Position numbers and translations under genes: made by a program. From Phycisphaerae bacterium (GTDB lineage Bacteria; Planctomycetota; Phycisphaerae; Phycisphaerales; SM1A02), in NCBI GenBank assembly GCA_016795035.1, contig JAEUIT010000044.1, positions 62,001 to 126,000 of the forward strand: DNA of 64,000 nt. Reading direction: 5' to 3'. The first letter of the stretch is position 1. The number at the start of each line of letters is the position of its first letter. This document shows, in pieces, positions 8,134 to 16,564 of this stretch. Below the pieces are notes generated by a model, which was not told the origin of the DNA, ran no database searches, and saw only the letters and a program-made list of their open reading frames with translations.

Positions 8134-8925
8134 ATGAAGCGGCTCCACGACTTCGTGCACGGTTCGTTCTTCACCACGGCGATCCTCATCGTGATCGCGC
8201 TCAACGCCGTCCTCATCGGGTGGGAGAGCTACCGCGCCGACCCGTGGGTCGAGGCCCTGCTTGCCGTTTGCCTCTGGATCTTCGTGGCCGAACTGGGCCT
8301 GAAGATCGTCGCCGCGGTCGGCGCGAGGCAGGTGCGGGCGTTCCTCGCCGACGGCTGGAACCTCTTCGACGTGGTGATCGTGGCCGCGGCGTTCGTGCCG
8401 GCGGTCGGCCCGCTCGCGCCGATCCTTCGGGTGCTCCGGATCCTCCGGGTGTTTCGGCTGGTCCGCGCCGTGCCGGAGCTTCGCGTCATCGTCACGGTGC
8501 TCCTCCGAAGCCTCGTGTCGATGAAGTACATCGCGCTCCTCGGCGGCATCGTCCTCTACATCTACGCGATCATCGGCGTCGAGCTCTTCGGCCCCCACCA
8601 GCCCGCGTACGCGTCGCTCCACGAGGCGTGCTTCACGCTCTTCCGCGTCCTCACCGGCGACAACTGGACCGACCTTCGCTACGCCGCCGAAGGGCAGCCG
8701 TGGCAATGGAAGAGCACCGCGTTCCACGTCTCGTGGATCGTGGTGAGCACGTTCCTCCTCATCAATCTCATCGTGGGTGCCGTACTCAACAACTATCAGG
8801 AGGTGCAGGCGATCGAGGCGCGGCGTCTGCGGCCGCCGGTCGACGCAAGCGACGAACGCCTGCGCGAGCTCGTCGCATCGCTCTCCGAGCTCTTGCGCGA
8901 GCGCGAGGCGCGTCGCGAGGCATGA
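8134..8925 (+). CDS. Single-domain voltage-gated cation channel (bacterial Nav/Cav type)
   Basis: The 263-residue protein has six membrane segments in the order expected for a tetrameric voltage-gated channel. S4 (about residues 97-115) carries five Arg at every third position (LRVLRILRVFRLVR). The pore helix and filter FRVLTGDNWTDLRY (about 170-183) align with TLESW of NaChBac-type channels but have G and D at the second and third positions. S6 is rich in Ile/Leu/Val and contains Asn (LINLIVGAVLNNYQ), and a coiled-coil tail follows. The Asp ring and Gly suggest possible Ca2+ selectivity; this is inference by analogy with CavAb-type filters. The ATG lies 49 bp from the divergent MazG-like gene. 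Confidence 0.88.
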   Translation: MKRLHDFVHGSFFTTAILIVIALNAVLIGWESYRADPWVEALLAVCLWIFVAELGLKIVAAVGARQVRAFLADGWNLFDVVIVAAAFVPAVGPLAPILRVLRILRVFRLVRAVPELRVIVTVLLRSLVSMKYIALLGGIVLYIYAIIGVELFGPHQPAYASLHEACFTLFRVLTGDNWTDLRYAAEGQPWQWKSTAFHVSWIVVSTFLLINLIVGAVLNNYQEVQAIEARRLRPPVDASDERLRELVASLSELLREREARREA

Positions 8926-8946
8926 CCGGCCGACGGCCGGCCGCGC

Positions 8947-9984
8947 TCACTCGCGTTCCCAGCCGTCGACGACCTCTTCGGCGCCGTTCACGAGCGTCCA
9001 GCACTTCTCGAGGAGTTCGTGCCGGCCCTCGCCGGTCGCGCCCGAGATCGCCACGCTGTCGGCCTTCGTGCGCCGCAGCCGGCTGCGCAGGCGGCGCAGG
9101 AGCGGAGTGCGCTCGTCTTCGGCGACGAGGTCGAGCTTGTTGAACGCGACGAGTTCCGCCTTCTTCGAAAGCTCCTCGCTGAAGGCGGCGAGCTCCCGCC
9201 GAATCGTGCGGTAGTTCTCGATCGGATCGCTGCCGTCGACCGGCTGCACGTCGACGAGATGGACGAGCACTTCGGTGCGCTCGATGTGCTTGAGGAAGTC
9301 GTGGCCGAGGCCGGCACCGCCGCTCGCGCCTTCGATCAGTCCGGGGATGTCGGCGAAGACGATGCGCCGGTCGGCGTCGAGCTCCGCGATGCCGAGTTGC
9401 GGGGTGAGCGTCGTGAAGGGATACGCGGCGACCTTGGGATTCGCGCGCGTCAACGACTTCAGCAACGTGGACTTGCCCGCGTTCGGAAGCCCGATGATGC
9501 CCACGTCGGCGATGAGCTTGAGTTCGAAGCGGAGCTTTCGCTCGACGGGCTCGCCGCCGACCTCGAACTCCGTCGGCGCCTGGTGCGTCGGCGTCTTGAA
9601 GTGGTCGTTGCCGCGGCCGCCGCGCCCGCCCTTTGCGGCGATGAACTCCTGGCCTTCCTCGGTGACGTCGACGAGGAGTTCGTCGGTGTCGGCGTCGAAG
9701 ACAAGGCAGCCAAGCGGGACGCGCACGCGGAGGTCCGGGGCGTCCTTGCCGTGACACTTCTTGCCCGTGCCGTTCTCGCCGTTCCCGGCGAAGAAGTGCA
9801 TGCGGTAGGCGAACTCGACGAGGGTGTCGAGATGCGGATCGCCGACCAGGATCACGTCACCGCCGCGCCCGCCGTCGCCGCCATCGGGGCCGCCCTTCGG
9901 GATGCCCTTCTCGCGACGAAAGTGTGCGCTGCCGTTGCCGCCTCGGCCGCTTCGGACAGTGATGATGGCGGTATCGACGAGCAT
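8947..9984 (-). CDS. obg: Obg family ribosome-assembly GTPase
   Basis: The 345-residue protein has the glycine-rich Obg fold (about 1-160) followed by a G domain: G1 GLPNAGKST (about 164-172), G3 DIPGLIEGAS, G4 NKLD and G5 SGATGEG. The C-terminal OCT domain found in some Obg proteins is absent, giving the short form. Obg is an essential GTPase bound to the 50S subunit and tied to stress signalling. It lies downstream of rpmA in the usual order, separated by a 169-bp gap with degenerate repeats. The gene is convergent with the channel gene. Confidence 0.97.
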   Translation of the reverse strand: MLVDTAIITVRSGRGGNGSAHFRREKGIPKGGPDGGDGGRGGDVILVGDPHLDTLVEFAYRMHFFAGNGENGTGKKCHGKDAPDLRVRVPLGCLVFDADTDELLVDVTEEGQEFIAAKGGRGGRGNDHFKTPTHQAPTEFEVGGEPVERKLRFELKLIADVGIIGLPNAGKSTLLKSLTRANPKVAAYPFTTLTPQLGIAELDADRRIVFADIPGLIEGASGGAGLGHDFLKHIERTEVLVHLVDVQPVDGSDPIENYRTIRRELAAFSEELSKKAELVAFNKLDLVAEDERTPLLRRLRSRLRRTKADSVAISGATGEGRHELLEKCWTLVNGAEEVVDGWERE

Positions 9985-10153
9985 GATCAGGAAACGAAGA
10001 CGACCGGGAGAACCCGGTCGTCAGGGATCGTGCATGAGTTGCGGCCGGCGTCTCCCCCCCCGAGAGGTCCATGAAAGGACCATGAGAGGTCCATCAGAGG
10101 CCCAGGGAGAGGCCCACGCTGAGTGAGACCCAGCGCGGGACCCAGCGCGGGAC
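9985..10153. repeat. Degenerate short tandem repeats between rpmA and obg
   Basis: The gap holds several imperfect copies of a unit like AGAGGTCCATGA (10057-10113, with forms AAGGACCATGAG, AGAGGTCCATCAG and AGAGGCCCAGGG), then GACCCAGCGCGG twice in tandem. The repeats sit in the transcript between two co-directional genes, so they are probably in the obg leader. Confidence 0.55.
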
Positions 10154-10426
10154 TTAGCCAACCGCTTCGTAGCGCGGCGTCGCCGGGTCGGCGGGGATCA
10201 CGTCGACCACGCGGCCGCGGAAGCGGATCGTGCCGTCGACGAGTGCCATGAGCGTGTCGTCCTTGCAGCGCTGGACGAGATAGCCCGGCTGCCAGCGCGT
10301 GCCGCACTGGCGAACGATGATCGAACCGGCCCGAGCCGACTCACCGCCGTAGAGCTTCACGCCTCGATACTGCGCGTTCGAGTCGCGGCCGTTCTGAGTA
10401 GAACCTTGTCCCTTCTTGTGTGCCAT
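10154..10426 (-). CDS. rpmA: Large ribosomal subunit protein bL27
   Basis: The 90-residue protein starts [19 protein letters not shown] and continues with the canonical bL27 core ([27 protein letters not shown]). It lies in the 50S subunit near the peptidyl-transferase centre. Obg follows, but rplU (bL21), its usual upstream partner, is not adjacent: the next gene upstream encodes an unrelated exported protein. A promoter is visible at 10520-10547. Confidence 0.98.
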   Translation of the reverse strand: MAHKKGQGSTQNGRDSNAQYRGVKLYGGESARAGSIIVRQCGTRWQPGYLVQRCKDDTLMALVDGTIRFRGRVVDVIPADPATPRYEAVG

Positions 10427-10519
10427 AGCTGGGCTCGTTCGTCGGGCTCCCCCCGCTTGAGGTCGCGGGCCGCCGCCACTAGGCGGGGACTGGGGAGCGA
10501 TTTCGGTGAAAGACGGGCC

Positions 10520-10547
10520 AGTATACGGGAGACCCCATGAGTTACAA
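10520..10547 (-). promoter_or_regulatory. Promoter of rpmA-obg
   Basis: Reading the minus strand, TTGTAA (10547-10542), a 16-bp spacer and TATACT (10525-10520). This leaves a leader of nearly 90 nt before rpmA. Confidence 0.6.
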
Positions 10548-10582
10548 GATGGGGGCTCGCATGATGCTCCGTCGGGTCGCGC

Positions 10583-11560
10583 TTAGCGCCAGAGCCAGAC
10601 GCCGACATCGTTCGGGCGACGCTGAGCGCCGTCGGCGATGTCGCGATCGGCCGTGACCGGCTCGACCGGGGTCGAACCGCGGGCGACCGGGTCGCCGGGG
10701 ACGAGGTAGTTGAAGCGGAGCGTCCAGCGCTCGACGAGCGGATTGCCGTTGCGGGGGTCGGGGACCTTGCGGATCTTGCCGCTGGCCCCCGTCACAAACA
10801 CGGTGAATTCGGTGACGCCAAGATCCTTGGCGGGCCAGATAACGACGCCGTCCTTCGCGTTCTCCTCGCCGATCCGGAGTTCCCCGATGATCTGGTTCTG
10901 ATCTTCAAGGAGCGGATTCTTGAGGAGACCGAGGATCGAGCGGGTGACCTCGGTCGGGACCGAGCGGCCGCTGGCCTTGATCTCGCCCTTGTCAGAGAAG
11001 AACTCGAACCGCGGGGCCCACATGCGCTCCTTGCCGGTGCGATTTACAACCTTATAGGTGAAGTACCAGTAGGCATCGCCGTTGGTGTCGGTGAAGAGGC
11101 GAAGCGGGCCGGGGCGGAAGTCGAGCTCCCAATCCATCGACCGGACGTAGCCGGGATAGGCGGACGCAGCCGACCGCGGACGCGTGCGGGTCGCGGGGGC
11201 GTTCGTCGACGAGGAGGTTGTGTCGGCACCGGCGGCCGAGCCCTTCGAGGTCGAGGCGTCGTCGGAGGTCGACGTCGTGTCGCTCGACTGCGCGCCGTTC
11301 GCGGGCTTCTCCGTCGGCTTCTCGTCCGACTGCGTCGTTGCATTCTCATCCGACTGCGTCGTTGGGGCGGTCGCCGCCACCGGCGCGTCGGCGCGGGCGG
11401 TCGTCGCCGCGCCACTCACTGCGACCATCATCGCCATCATCGCAGCGCCCATGCTGGTGGCGCCGAGACACGCGAAAAGTCCGGGGAACCGCGAGGCCGC
11501 ACGCAACGTGCTGGGCGAGCGGGTGAGACCGAAACGGCGAAGGCTCAGTCGAGTGTGCAT
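10583..11560 (-). CDS. Exported protein of unknown function with Ser/Thr/Asp-rich linker
   Basis: The 325-residue protein has a long signal region (about 1-58, hydrophobic MGAAMMAMMVAVSGAATT near 37-54). A disordered segment rich in Thr, Ser, Asp and Gln (about 62-125) follows, and then a compact beta-rich domain (about 135-310; MDWELDFRPGPLRLFTD starts it). That domain describes pre-rendered strands without a motif I can name. A TACACT hexamer 13 bp upstream of the ATG on the minus strand is a likely -10. It is divergent from the GNAT gene. I do not recognise the family. Confidence 0.75.
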   Translation of the reverse strand: MHTRLSLRRFGLTRSPSTLRAASRFPGLFACLGATSMGAAMMAMMVAVSGAATTARADAPVAATAPTTQSDENATTQSDEKPTEKPANGAQSSDTTSTSDDASTSKGSAAGADTTSSSTNAPATRTRPRSAASAYPGYVRSMDWELDFRPGPLRLFTDTNGDAYWYFTYKVVNRTGKERMWAPRFEFFSDKGEIKASGRSVPTEVTRSILGLLKNPLLEDQNQIIGELRIGEENAKDGVVIWPAKDLGVTEFTVFVTGASGKIRKVPDPRNGNPLVERWTLRFNYLVPGDPVARGSTPVEPVTADRDIADGAQRRPNDVGVWLWR

Positions 11561-11656
11561 AGGGGAAACGGCCAGTGTACAGGCGTTCGCGGCGATACTG
11601 TGCGCGCCAGTCTCTCTACGCTCGACTCGGCGTAGGGATCCCTCGCCGGCTCGCCG

Positions 11657-12763
11657 ATGTCTGCGCCGACACCCCCTTCCTCCTCTATGTCCGAGCGACC
11701 CACGCACGAATCGCCCTCGGGATCCGGCTCGAGTGCCGCCGCGTCGCGGGTCGTCCACGTGGGCCCGGATGAGGCGAGTCGTTTGGCCGCAATCGAGGCG
11801 CTCCTCGCCGGGGAACGCGGCGACCGCGCCGCCGCCGTCCGGTTCGAGGCGTTCGCGGTCCAGTCGCGCATCAGGCTCGACGGCTTCTGGGCCATCCCCG
11901 CCGAAGTCGCCGGCCCCGGCGGCGGCTCCCGCACGCCGCGATTCGCGTTCTCGGCGCTCGCCGCGCCGAGCGCCGGCCGGACGGCCACGATCTACGCCAC
12001 GCAGGCGAAGCGCCCCGCCGAGGTCGACGCGGTCTCGGCGGTCATCCGCGCCGCGTGCCGGGGCGCGCGGTCGCTTGACGTCGACCTCGCGCAGGCGCTC
12101 GTCGAACCGAGCGACCTCCTCCAGATCGACGCCTTCGAGCGCGCCGGCATGGAGCGGATCGCCACGCTCTCCTACCTCGAGCGGCCGATCGGGCCGCGCG
12201 CGATGGAGCGACTCGCCGGCTCCGCGTTGCAGCCGGTCCCGCTTCCGAGCGACATGCAGCTCGCGCCGAGCGGCCCGCTCCGCCGCGACGACCCGGCCTG
12301 CGCCGCCGAGCGCCGCGCGCTCATCGAGGCGCTCGAGCGCACCTACGTCGACACGCTCGACTGCCCCGCGCTCGCCGGCCTCCGGCGCGGCGAAGACGTG
12401 CTCGGAGGCCACATCCACAGCGGGCGTTTTGAGCCGGAACTCTGGACGATCCTGCGATTCGCGCAGGGGCCGCTCGCCGGGCAGATCGCGGGCATGTGCC
12501 TCGTGAACGGCTCCGCGTTGCCGCGCGGCGGCGCGGGCGCCTCGGTCGAACTCGTCTATCTCGGTCTCGTCCCCGAAGCCCGCGGGCGCGGCCTCGGCGC
12601 GCTCCTTCTCGATCGCGCGCTTCGGCTCGTGCGCGGCCGAAGCGAGCGCTCGATGGTGCTCGCCGTCGACGAGCGCAACGCCCCCGCGATGCGCCTCTAC
12701 GAGCGCGCCGGATTTCGCCCGTCGCTCCGCCGCGTCGCGTTCATTCAGTCGGTGCGTGCGTGA
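11657..12763 (+). CDS. GNAT-family N-acetyltransferase, probably two tandem domains
   Basis: The 368-residue protein ends with a clear GNAT domain: VYLGLVPEARGRGLGALLLD (about 300-319) is the acetyl-CoA-binding motif A with RGRGLG, and LAVDERNAPAMRLYERAGF is motif B. The N-terminal half (about 30-180) has the same fold pattern in degenerate form, as in tandem GNATs such as mycothiol synthase-like enzymes. The acceptor substrate is unknown. The ATG at 11657 gives a long polar N-terminus; another ATG at 11687 is possible. The candidate replication-origin region begins immediately downstream. Confidence 0.85.
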   Translation: MSAPTPPSSSMSERPTHESPSGSGSSAAASRVVHVGPDEASRLAAIEALLAGERGDRAAAVRFEAFAVQSRIRLDGFWAIPAEVAGPGGGSRTPRFAFSALAAPSAGRTATIYATQAKRPAEVDAVSAVIRAACRGARSLDVDLAQALVEPSDLLQIDAFERAGMERIATLSYLERPIGPRAMERLAGSALQPVPLPSDMQLAPSGPLRRDDPACAAERRALIEALERTYVDTLDCPALAGLRRGEDVLGGHIHSGRFEPELWTILRFAQGPLAGQIAGMCLVNGSALPRGGAGASVELVYLGLVPEARGRGLGALLLDRALRLVRGRSERSMVLAVDERNAPAMRLYERAGFRPSLRRVAFIQSVRA

Positions 12764-12805
12764 GGCGCGAGCGCACTCGTTGCAAGTCGACGAGTTGCCC
12801 CATGC

Positions 12806-12860
12806 TTTTCCACCGATCGCACCGCGCGCCGTGGATCAGTTCGGTGGAGAAGTTTTTTTT
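12806..12860. promoter_or_regulatory. Cluster of DnaA-box-like sites beside a T run
   Basis: TTTTCCACC at 12806-12814 on the plus strand, TGATCCACG (minus, 12838-12830) and TTCTCCACC (minus, 12851-12843) each match 7 of 9 bases of TTATCCACA. They are followed by TTTTTTTT at 12853-12860, rare in such GC-rich DNA. Confidence 0.35.
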
Positions 12861-13951
12861 CGGCGCGCAAGTCGCGCAAATTCGTTGCGATGGAGCGCGT
12901 CAAGAGGTGTGAGACTCGGCGCGAGGCGCAGCTTCCGCTTGTCGTCTCGGCGAGTCGGGTTACAGTTCGCCCCGCTACGCAAGGATGCGTGGACTCAAGC
13001 ATCGGCTTCGCGTGTTGGGCTCGGGAAGAGCACGCGTGAGGCACGTCTGACGACCCAATCCTTGGACCTGAACTGCGAACCCACAGCGGGGCACGATGGA
13101 GGAACCCTCCGACGTGTACCCGCCTGAAGAAGACGCTGACGAACACGCTGGAGCCTGTGTCGGGGAAATCTGTGCGGGTGCCAACGCCGACACCAGGCGG
13201 GTGAGCCCGAGCAGAACGTCCTGTCCGACCTACCGATCGGACGACATCGGGACACGAGCTCCGGACAGCAGCGACGGAACGCACGTCGGGAACCGGGACG
13301 ACGGATCAGGCGGACCGCATGCGGTCGGTGGTGAGAACGACGGCACGATCGGATCTCGGCGAGTCCTCGCCGGCACCCCCTCGTGTCGGGCCCGCTGCGG
13401 GCCCTCGTCGACCGATGGGCACCACGTTGCAGGCGCTCGCAATGATCGCCTGCGAAGACGGACCCACGGAAGGACGTCACCGGTCGAGTCTGACGCGCGA
13501 ACCTCGCGCGTCGAACGCACGCCGCTGACCCGCCGTCGCGCGAGCTTGAGTCGGAACGGCTTCCGTCGTGTTAGGGCCTGCTGAAGGATCGTCTGGCGTC
13601 GAACGATGCAGACGCGAGGGCACGGCGCCGCCGTCACCTCGCCGCATCGCTGCGGATACGGCTACGTCGCGGCTCCTGGTGATCCGCGAAAGCGCCGGCT
13701 CCGTGACGGAGCCTCGTTCGTCCGCCGACGACGATTCGTCGAGCACGCCCGGCAGGTGCATTCCGTGTGTCGATCTCGGCGTTGCAGGATGCTCGACACC
13801 TCAGCGAAAGGCCTCGCGAACGTTCTGCGGCGCCTCTCCGAAACGACGAGCCTCGCCCCATCGATTCGTCACACTGCGTTCGACGTACGGCTGATTGCAC
13901 ATCTCGCGGGGTCGTGGTCTCCGACGCGTGACGCGCGTTGCCGGAGTCATG

Positions 13952-13960
13952 TCATCCACA
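13952..13960 (+). promoter_or_regulatory. DnaA box, one mismatch
   Basis: TCATCCACA matches TTATCCACA at 8 of 9 bases, about 730 bp upstream of dnaA. Confidence 0.4.
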
Positions 13961-14054
13961 GGTCCTGAACGATCGTCGCGCGCTCGGTGGTCGGGAGCGC
14001 TGTCGTCATGGCTCCGCGGTCTCCGCCGGCGCTGCGTCGACGCACTGCCAGCCC

Positions 14055-14106
14055 GTCGCCAAATCCCGTCGCCCGATCCCGTCACCAGATCTCGCCGCAA
14101 GATCCC
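14055..14106 (+). repeat. Four 13-bp tandem repeats upstream of dnaA
   Basis: Units at 14055, 14068, 14081 and 14094 are GTCGCCAAATCCC, GTCGCCCGATCCC, GTCACCAGATCTC and GCCGCAAGATCCC, exactly 13 bp apart (consensus GTCGCCAGATCCC). The last three contain GATC. They resemble origin iterons or 13-mers in period, though not in AT content. Confidence 0.6.
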
Positions 14107-14225
14107 CTCCGAGCGCACAAACGAAGAGCCTCCGCCCGGAACCGCACGCCACCGCCCGCCGCCCCTCTCGCCTCTTGATGTTCGCCTTCCCTCGCGAGTG
14201 TCCACTCGAAGGAGATTCCCCAACC

Positions 14226-14381
14226 ATGGCCGCCGTTTCCCTCCGTCGTTCGTCGTGCACCCTTCGATCCGTGACGTCGCGTGCAAGCGCCGCCGAAGGG
14301 CGCGCCCCGTCGACGTCGAGATCGCCGGGTGTTCGATGCGACCGTCGGATACGCCGGCTGATTCCCGTCCGCGCCGAGTGA
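14226..14381 (+). CDS. Possible 51-residue basic protein
   Basis: ATG at 14226 follows AAGGAGA with ordinary spacing, the only strong ribosome-binding site in this gene-poor region. The peptide is Ser- and Arg-rich, basic and unrecognised. Codon use is not typical of neighbouring genes, so it may be chance. Confidence 0.25.
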   Translation: MAAVSLRRSSCTLRSVTSRASAAEGRAPSTSRSPGVRCDRRIRRLIPVRAE

Positions 14382-14686
14382 CGGCGCGACGGGACGCCGG
14401 CACGAGGTGTCGGCATGGCGAGGGGGCCACGAACGCGTTGGCCCGTCGTGAGAGGAGTCTCGCGACTTGCGAGCGGTCACCATCGACCGCACGCACCTCG
14501 AGGGTGTGCAGGAGGCACCCGCGTCAGGCCTTGCGGCCTTCGCGCGCCTCGGACCACGAGTCTCACGCGATCGAACCATCCTTCGATCGCAGGCAGATCG
14601 GCTGACGAACGAGCATCTCGAGCGACCCGGCATACGGGTTCGAACGGGCACGCCTCGGGCTCGCAGCGCAATGGAAGGTGAATCGG

Positions 14687-16495
14687 ATGCGGCGAGATGT
14701 CATCACGGGACGGACTGCACGCGCGGGAGACGGAGTCCTCGCGCGCCCCCACCGGGCCCTTCCTCGGGAAACGGCCGCGGACACGGCCACGGAGCTCGAC
14801 GAGCGCGCCACGGCGATCGCCGATCTGCCTGGTCGCATCGTGCGCGTCGACGAGACGACGAGCGCCGACGAGTCGACGCGTCCGGTCGGACGCGGCCGCG
14901 ACGATCGCGACGCGCGCTGCGAGCGACTGACGAGCGTTCTCCTCGAACGCATCGGCGCGCGGCGCTTCGATCTCTGGTTCGGCCCGGCCGCGGCGCGGTT
15001 GAGCGTCGACGCCGACGGCGTGCGCATCGACACCGCGAGTCAGTACGTCGCCGATTGGATCACGCGTCACTTTGCCGTCGACGTCGCGTTCGCGGCGCGG
15101 GCCACGCTCGATGACGCCGCGAGCGTTCGCATCGAAGTCTCGCCCACGTCCTTCACCCGTTCCGCCCCGCCGGCGCCCGGCGCCTTCGGACGCGATCGAC
15201 CCGAGGCACGCCGGTCGGAGACGACGCTTCCCGCCCCGCCCGCCGACGACCGGCCCGCCTCGCGGCGCAAGGACCTGATCGCCCGGCGTCCGACCCTTCG
15301 ACGCCTCGACGACTTCGTCGTCGGTCCGTCGAACCAACTCGCCCTCGACGCGGGTCGACGCATCGCCGAAGACGGCGACGGCGCGCCGACGCTCCTCTTC
15401 GTGCACGGCGACTGCGGCGTCGGCAAGACGCATCTCCTGCAGGGGATCTGCGATCGACGGGCCGGACTCGCGCCGCGGCAACGCATCCGCTACACGACCG
15501 CGGAGCAATTCACTAACGAATACCTCGCGGCACTTCGCGACGGCTCGCTCGAGCAATTCCGGAAGTCCCTCCGTCGCGTCGACCTCCTCGCGATCGACGA
15601 CATCCACTTCCTGTCGAACAAGACCGCCACGCAGAGCGAGTTCCTGCACACGATGGACGCCATCGACCTCTCCGGCGCCCGCATCGTCCTGGCGAGCGAC
15701 GAGCACCCGCGGACGATCCGCAAGTTCTCGCAGCAACTCATCAGCCGGTTCCTCTCGGGCATGGTGGTGCGCATCGATCGCCCGGATCGGGAAACCCGCG
15801 TTCGGCTCGTGCAGGCCCTCGCCCGCGACCGCGGTCTCGACCTCCAGCCGGCGGCGGAGGAGATCATCGCGAACCGCTGCGTGGGCAGCGTGCGCGAGAT
15901 CGAAGGGGCGCTCACCAGGGTGGCGGCCTTCGCGCGGCTCGGCCTCACCGGCGACCTGCCGGTCCCGTCGACTGCCGAGAGCGATCCCACCGAGTCGGTG
16001 TTGGCGACGGCGGTCGGCGCGATCGTCGCGGAACATGCGCTCGCGCACGAAGGGGGCAATCCCCGCGGTCCGGTCCGGATCGCCGAGATCGTCGACGCCG
16101 TGTGCCGCCGCGTGGCGGCCACCCGCGACGAGATCATGGGAAGCGGCCGCACGAAGCGGGCCGTTCTCGCCCGCGGCATCGTGGTGCACCTCGCCCGGGA
16201 GCTGACGAGCCAGAGCTTCCCGGAGATCGCACGGGCGCTTGGGCGAGACGGCCACTCGACGGTGCATACGGCGGCGAAGCGCGTCGAGCAGCTCGTCGCG
16301 ACGCGCGAGCGGATCGAATGCGGAGATCCGACGGTCGCCGATCGTGACGGCCGCGCCCCGATCGCGGAGGTGCTCGCCCAACTTCGGCACGACCTCCTCC
16401 GTCGGGGAAACGACGCCAATCGGAACGGGGGCGACGGATCGCGAGCAGCGCCGCGCAGCGACTCCGACGGTTGGTCCGGCACGCGGCGAGCGTGA
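14687..16495 (+). CDS. dnaA: Chromosomal replication initiator DnaA
   Basis: The 602-residue protein carries domain I (about 80-145, LLERIGARRFDLWFGPAAARL), a variable linker, and the AAA+ domain III with Walker A GDCGVGKTH (about 242) and Walker B LLAIDDIH (about 302). Domain IV includes the DNA-binding signature LTSQSFPEIARALGRDGHST near residue 510. An extra N-terminal extension of about 75 residues and a polar C-terminal tail make it longer than usual (about 450-500). ATG 14687 is preceded by GGAAGG; GTG 14678 is an in-frame alternative. dnaN and recF are not adjacent. The CGTTGCAG motif is absent from this gene. Confidence 0.95.
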   Translation: MRRDVITGRTARAGDGVLARPHRALPRETAADTATELDERATAIADLPGRIVRVDETTSADESTRPVGRGRDDRDARCERLTSVLLERIGARRFDLWFGPAAARLSVDADGVRIDTASQYVADWITRHFAVDVAFAARATLDDAASVRIEVSPTSFTRSAPPAPGAFGRDRPEARRSETTLPAPPADDRPASRRKDLIARRPTLRRLDDFVVGPSNQLALDAGRRIAEDGDGAPTLLFVHGDCGVGKTHLLQGICDRRAGLAPRQRIRYTTAEQFTNEYLAALRDGSLEQFRKSLRRVDLLAIDDIHFLSNKTATQSEFLHTMDAIDLSGARIVLASDEHPRTIRKFSQQLISRFLSGMVVRIDRPDRETRVRLVQALARDRGLDLQPAAEEIIANRCVGSVREIEGALTRVAAFARLGLTGDLPVPSTAESDPTESVLATAVGAIVAEHALAHEGGNPRGPVRIAEIVDAVCRRVAATRDEIMGSGRTKRAVLARGIVVHLARELTSQSFPEIARALGRDGHSTVHTAAKRVEQLVATRERIECGDPTVADRDGRAPIAEVLAQLRHDLLRRGNDANRNGGDGSRAAPRSDSDGWSGTRRA

Positions 16496-16529
16496 GCGAT
16501 TCGACGTTCGCGCGGCGCCGCGCGTGGCG

Positions 16530-16557
16530 GTGACGATCGCGCCGCCAACGGTACACT
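16530..16557 (+). promoter_or_regulatory. Promoter of the helical-repeat protein gene
   Basis: GTGACG (16530-16535), a 16-bp spacer and TACACT (16552-16557). The -10 ends 7 bp before the ATG at 16565, so the transcript would be leaderless. Confidence 0.5.
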
Positions 16558-16564
16558 CGTCGCC

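Larger units (their letters stand above)
12764..14686. other. Gene-poor region upstream of dnaA; candidate replication-origin region
   Basis: About 1.9 kb without a convincing gene: reading frames on both strands lack the codon pattern of the flanking genes and any known domain. It holds a cluster of DnaA-box-like sites and an eight-base T run (12806-12860), a further box at 13952, four 13-bp tandem repeats at 14055-14106 and two copies of the CGTTGCAG motif (13425, 13780). Position next to dnaA makes it the natural origin candidate. Whether dnaA marks the origin in this lineage is not shown by the sequence. Confidence 0.45.

Noticed and set aside
13096..13584. 162-codon frame in the dnaA upstream region
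   Set aside because: No ribosome-binding site, no conserved-looking core, codon pattern unlike neighbouring genes.
14055..14106. 13-bp repeats as a CRISPR array
   Set aside because: Units are directly adjacent without spacers and there are no cas genes.
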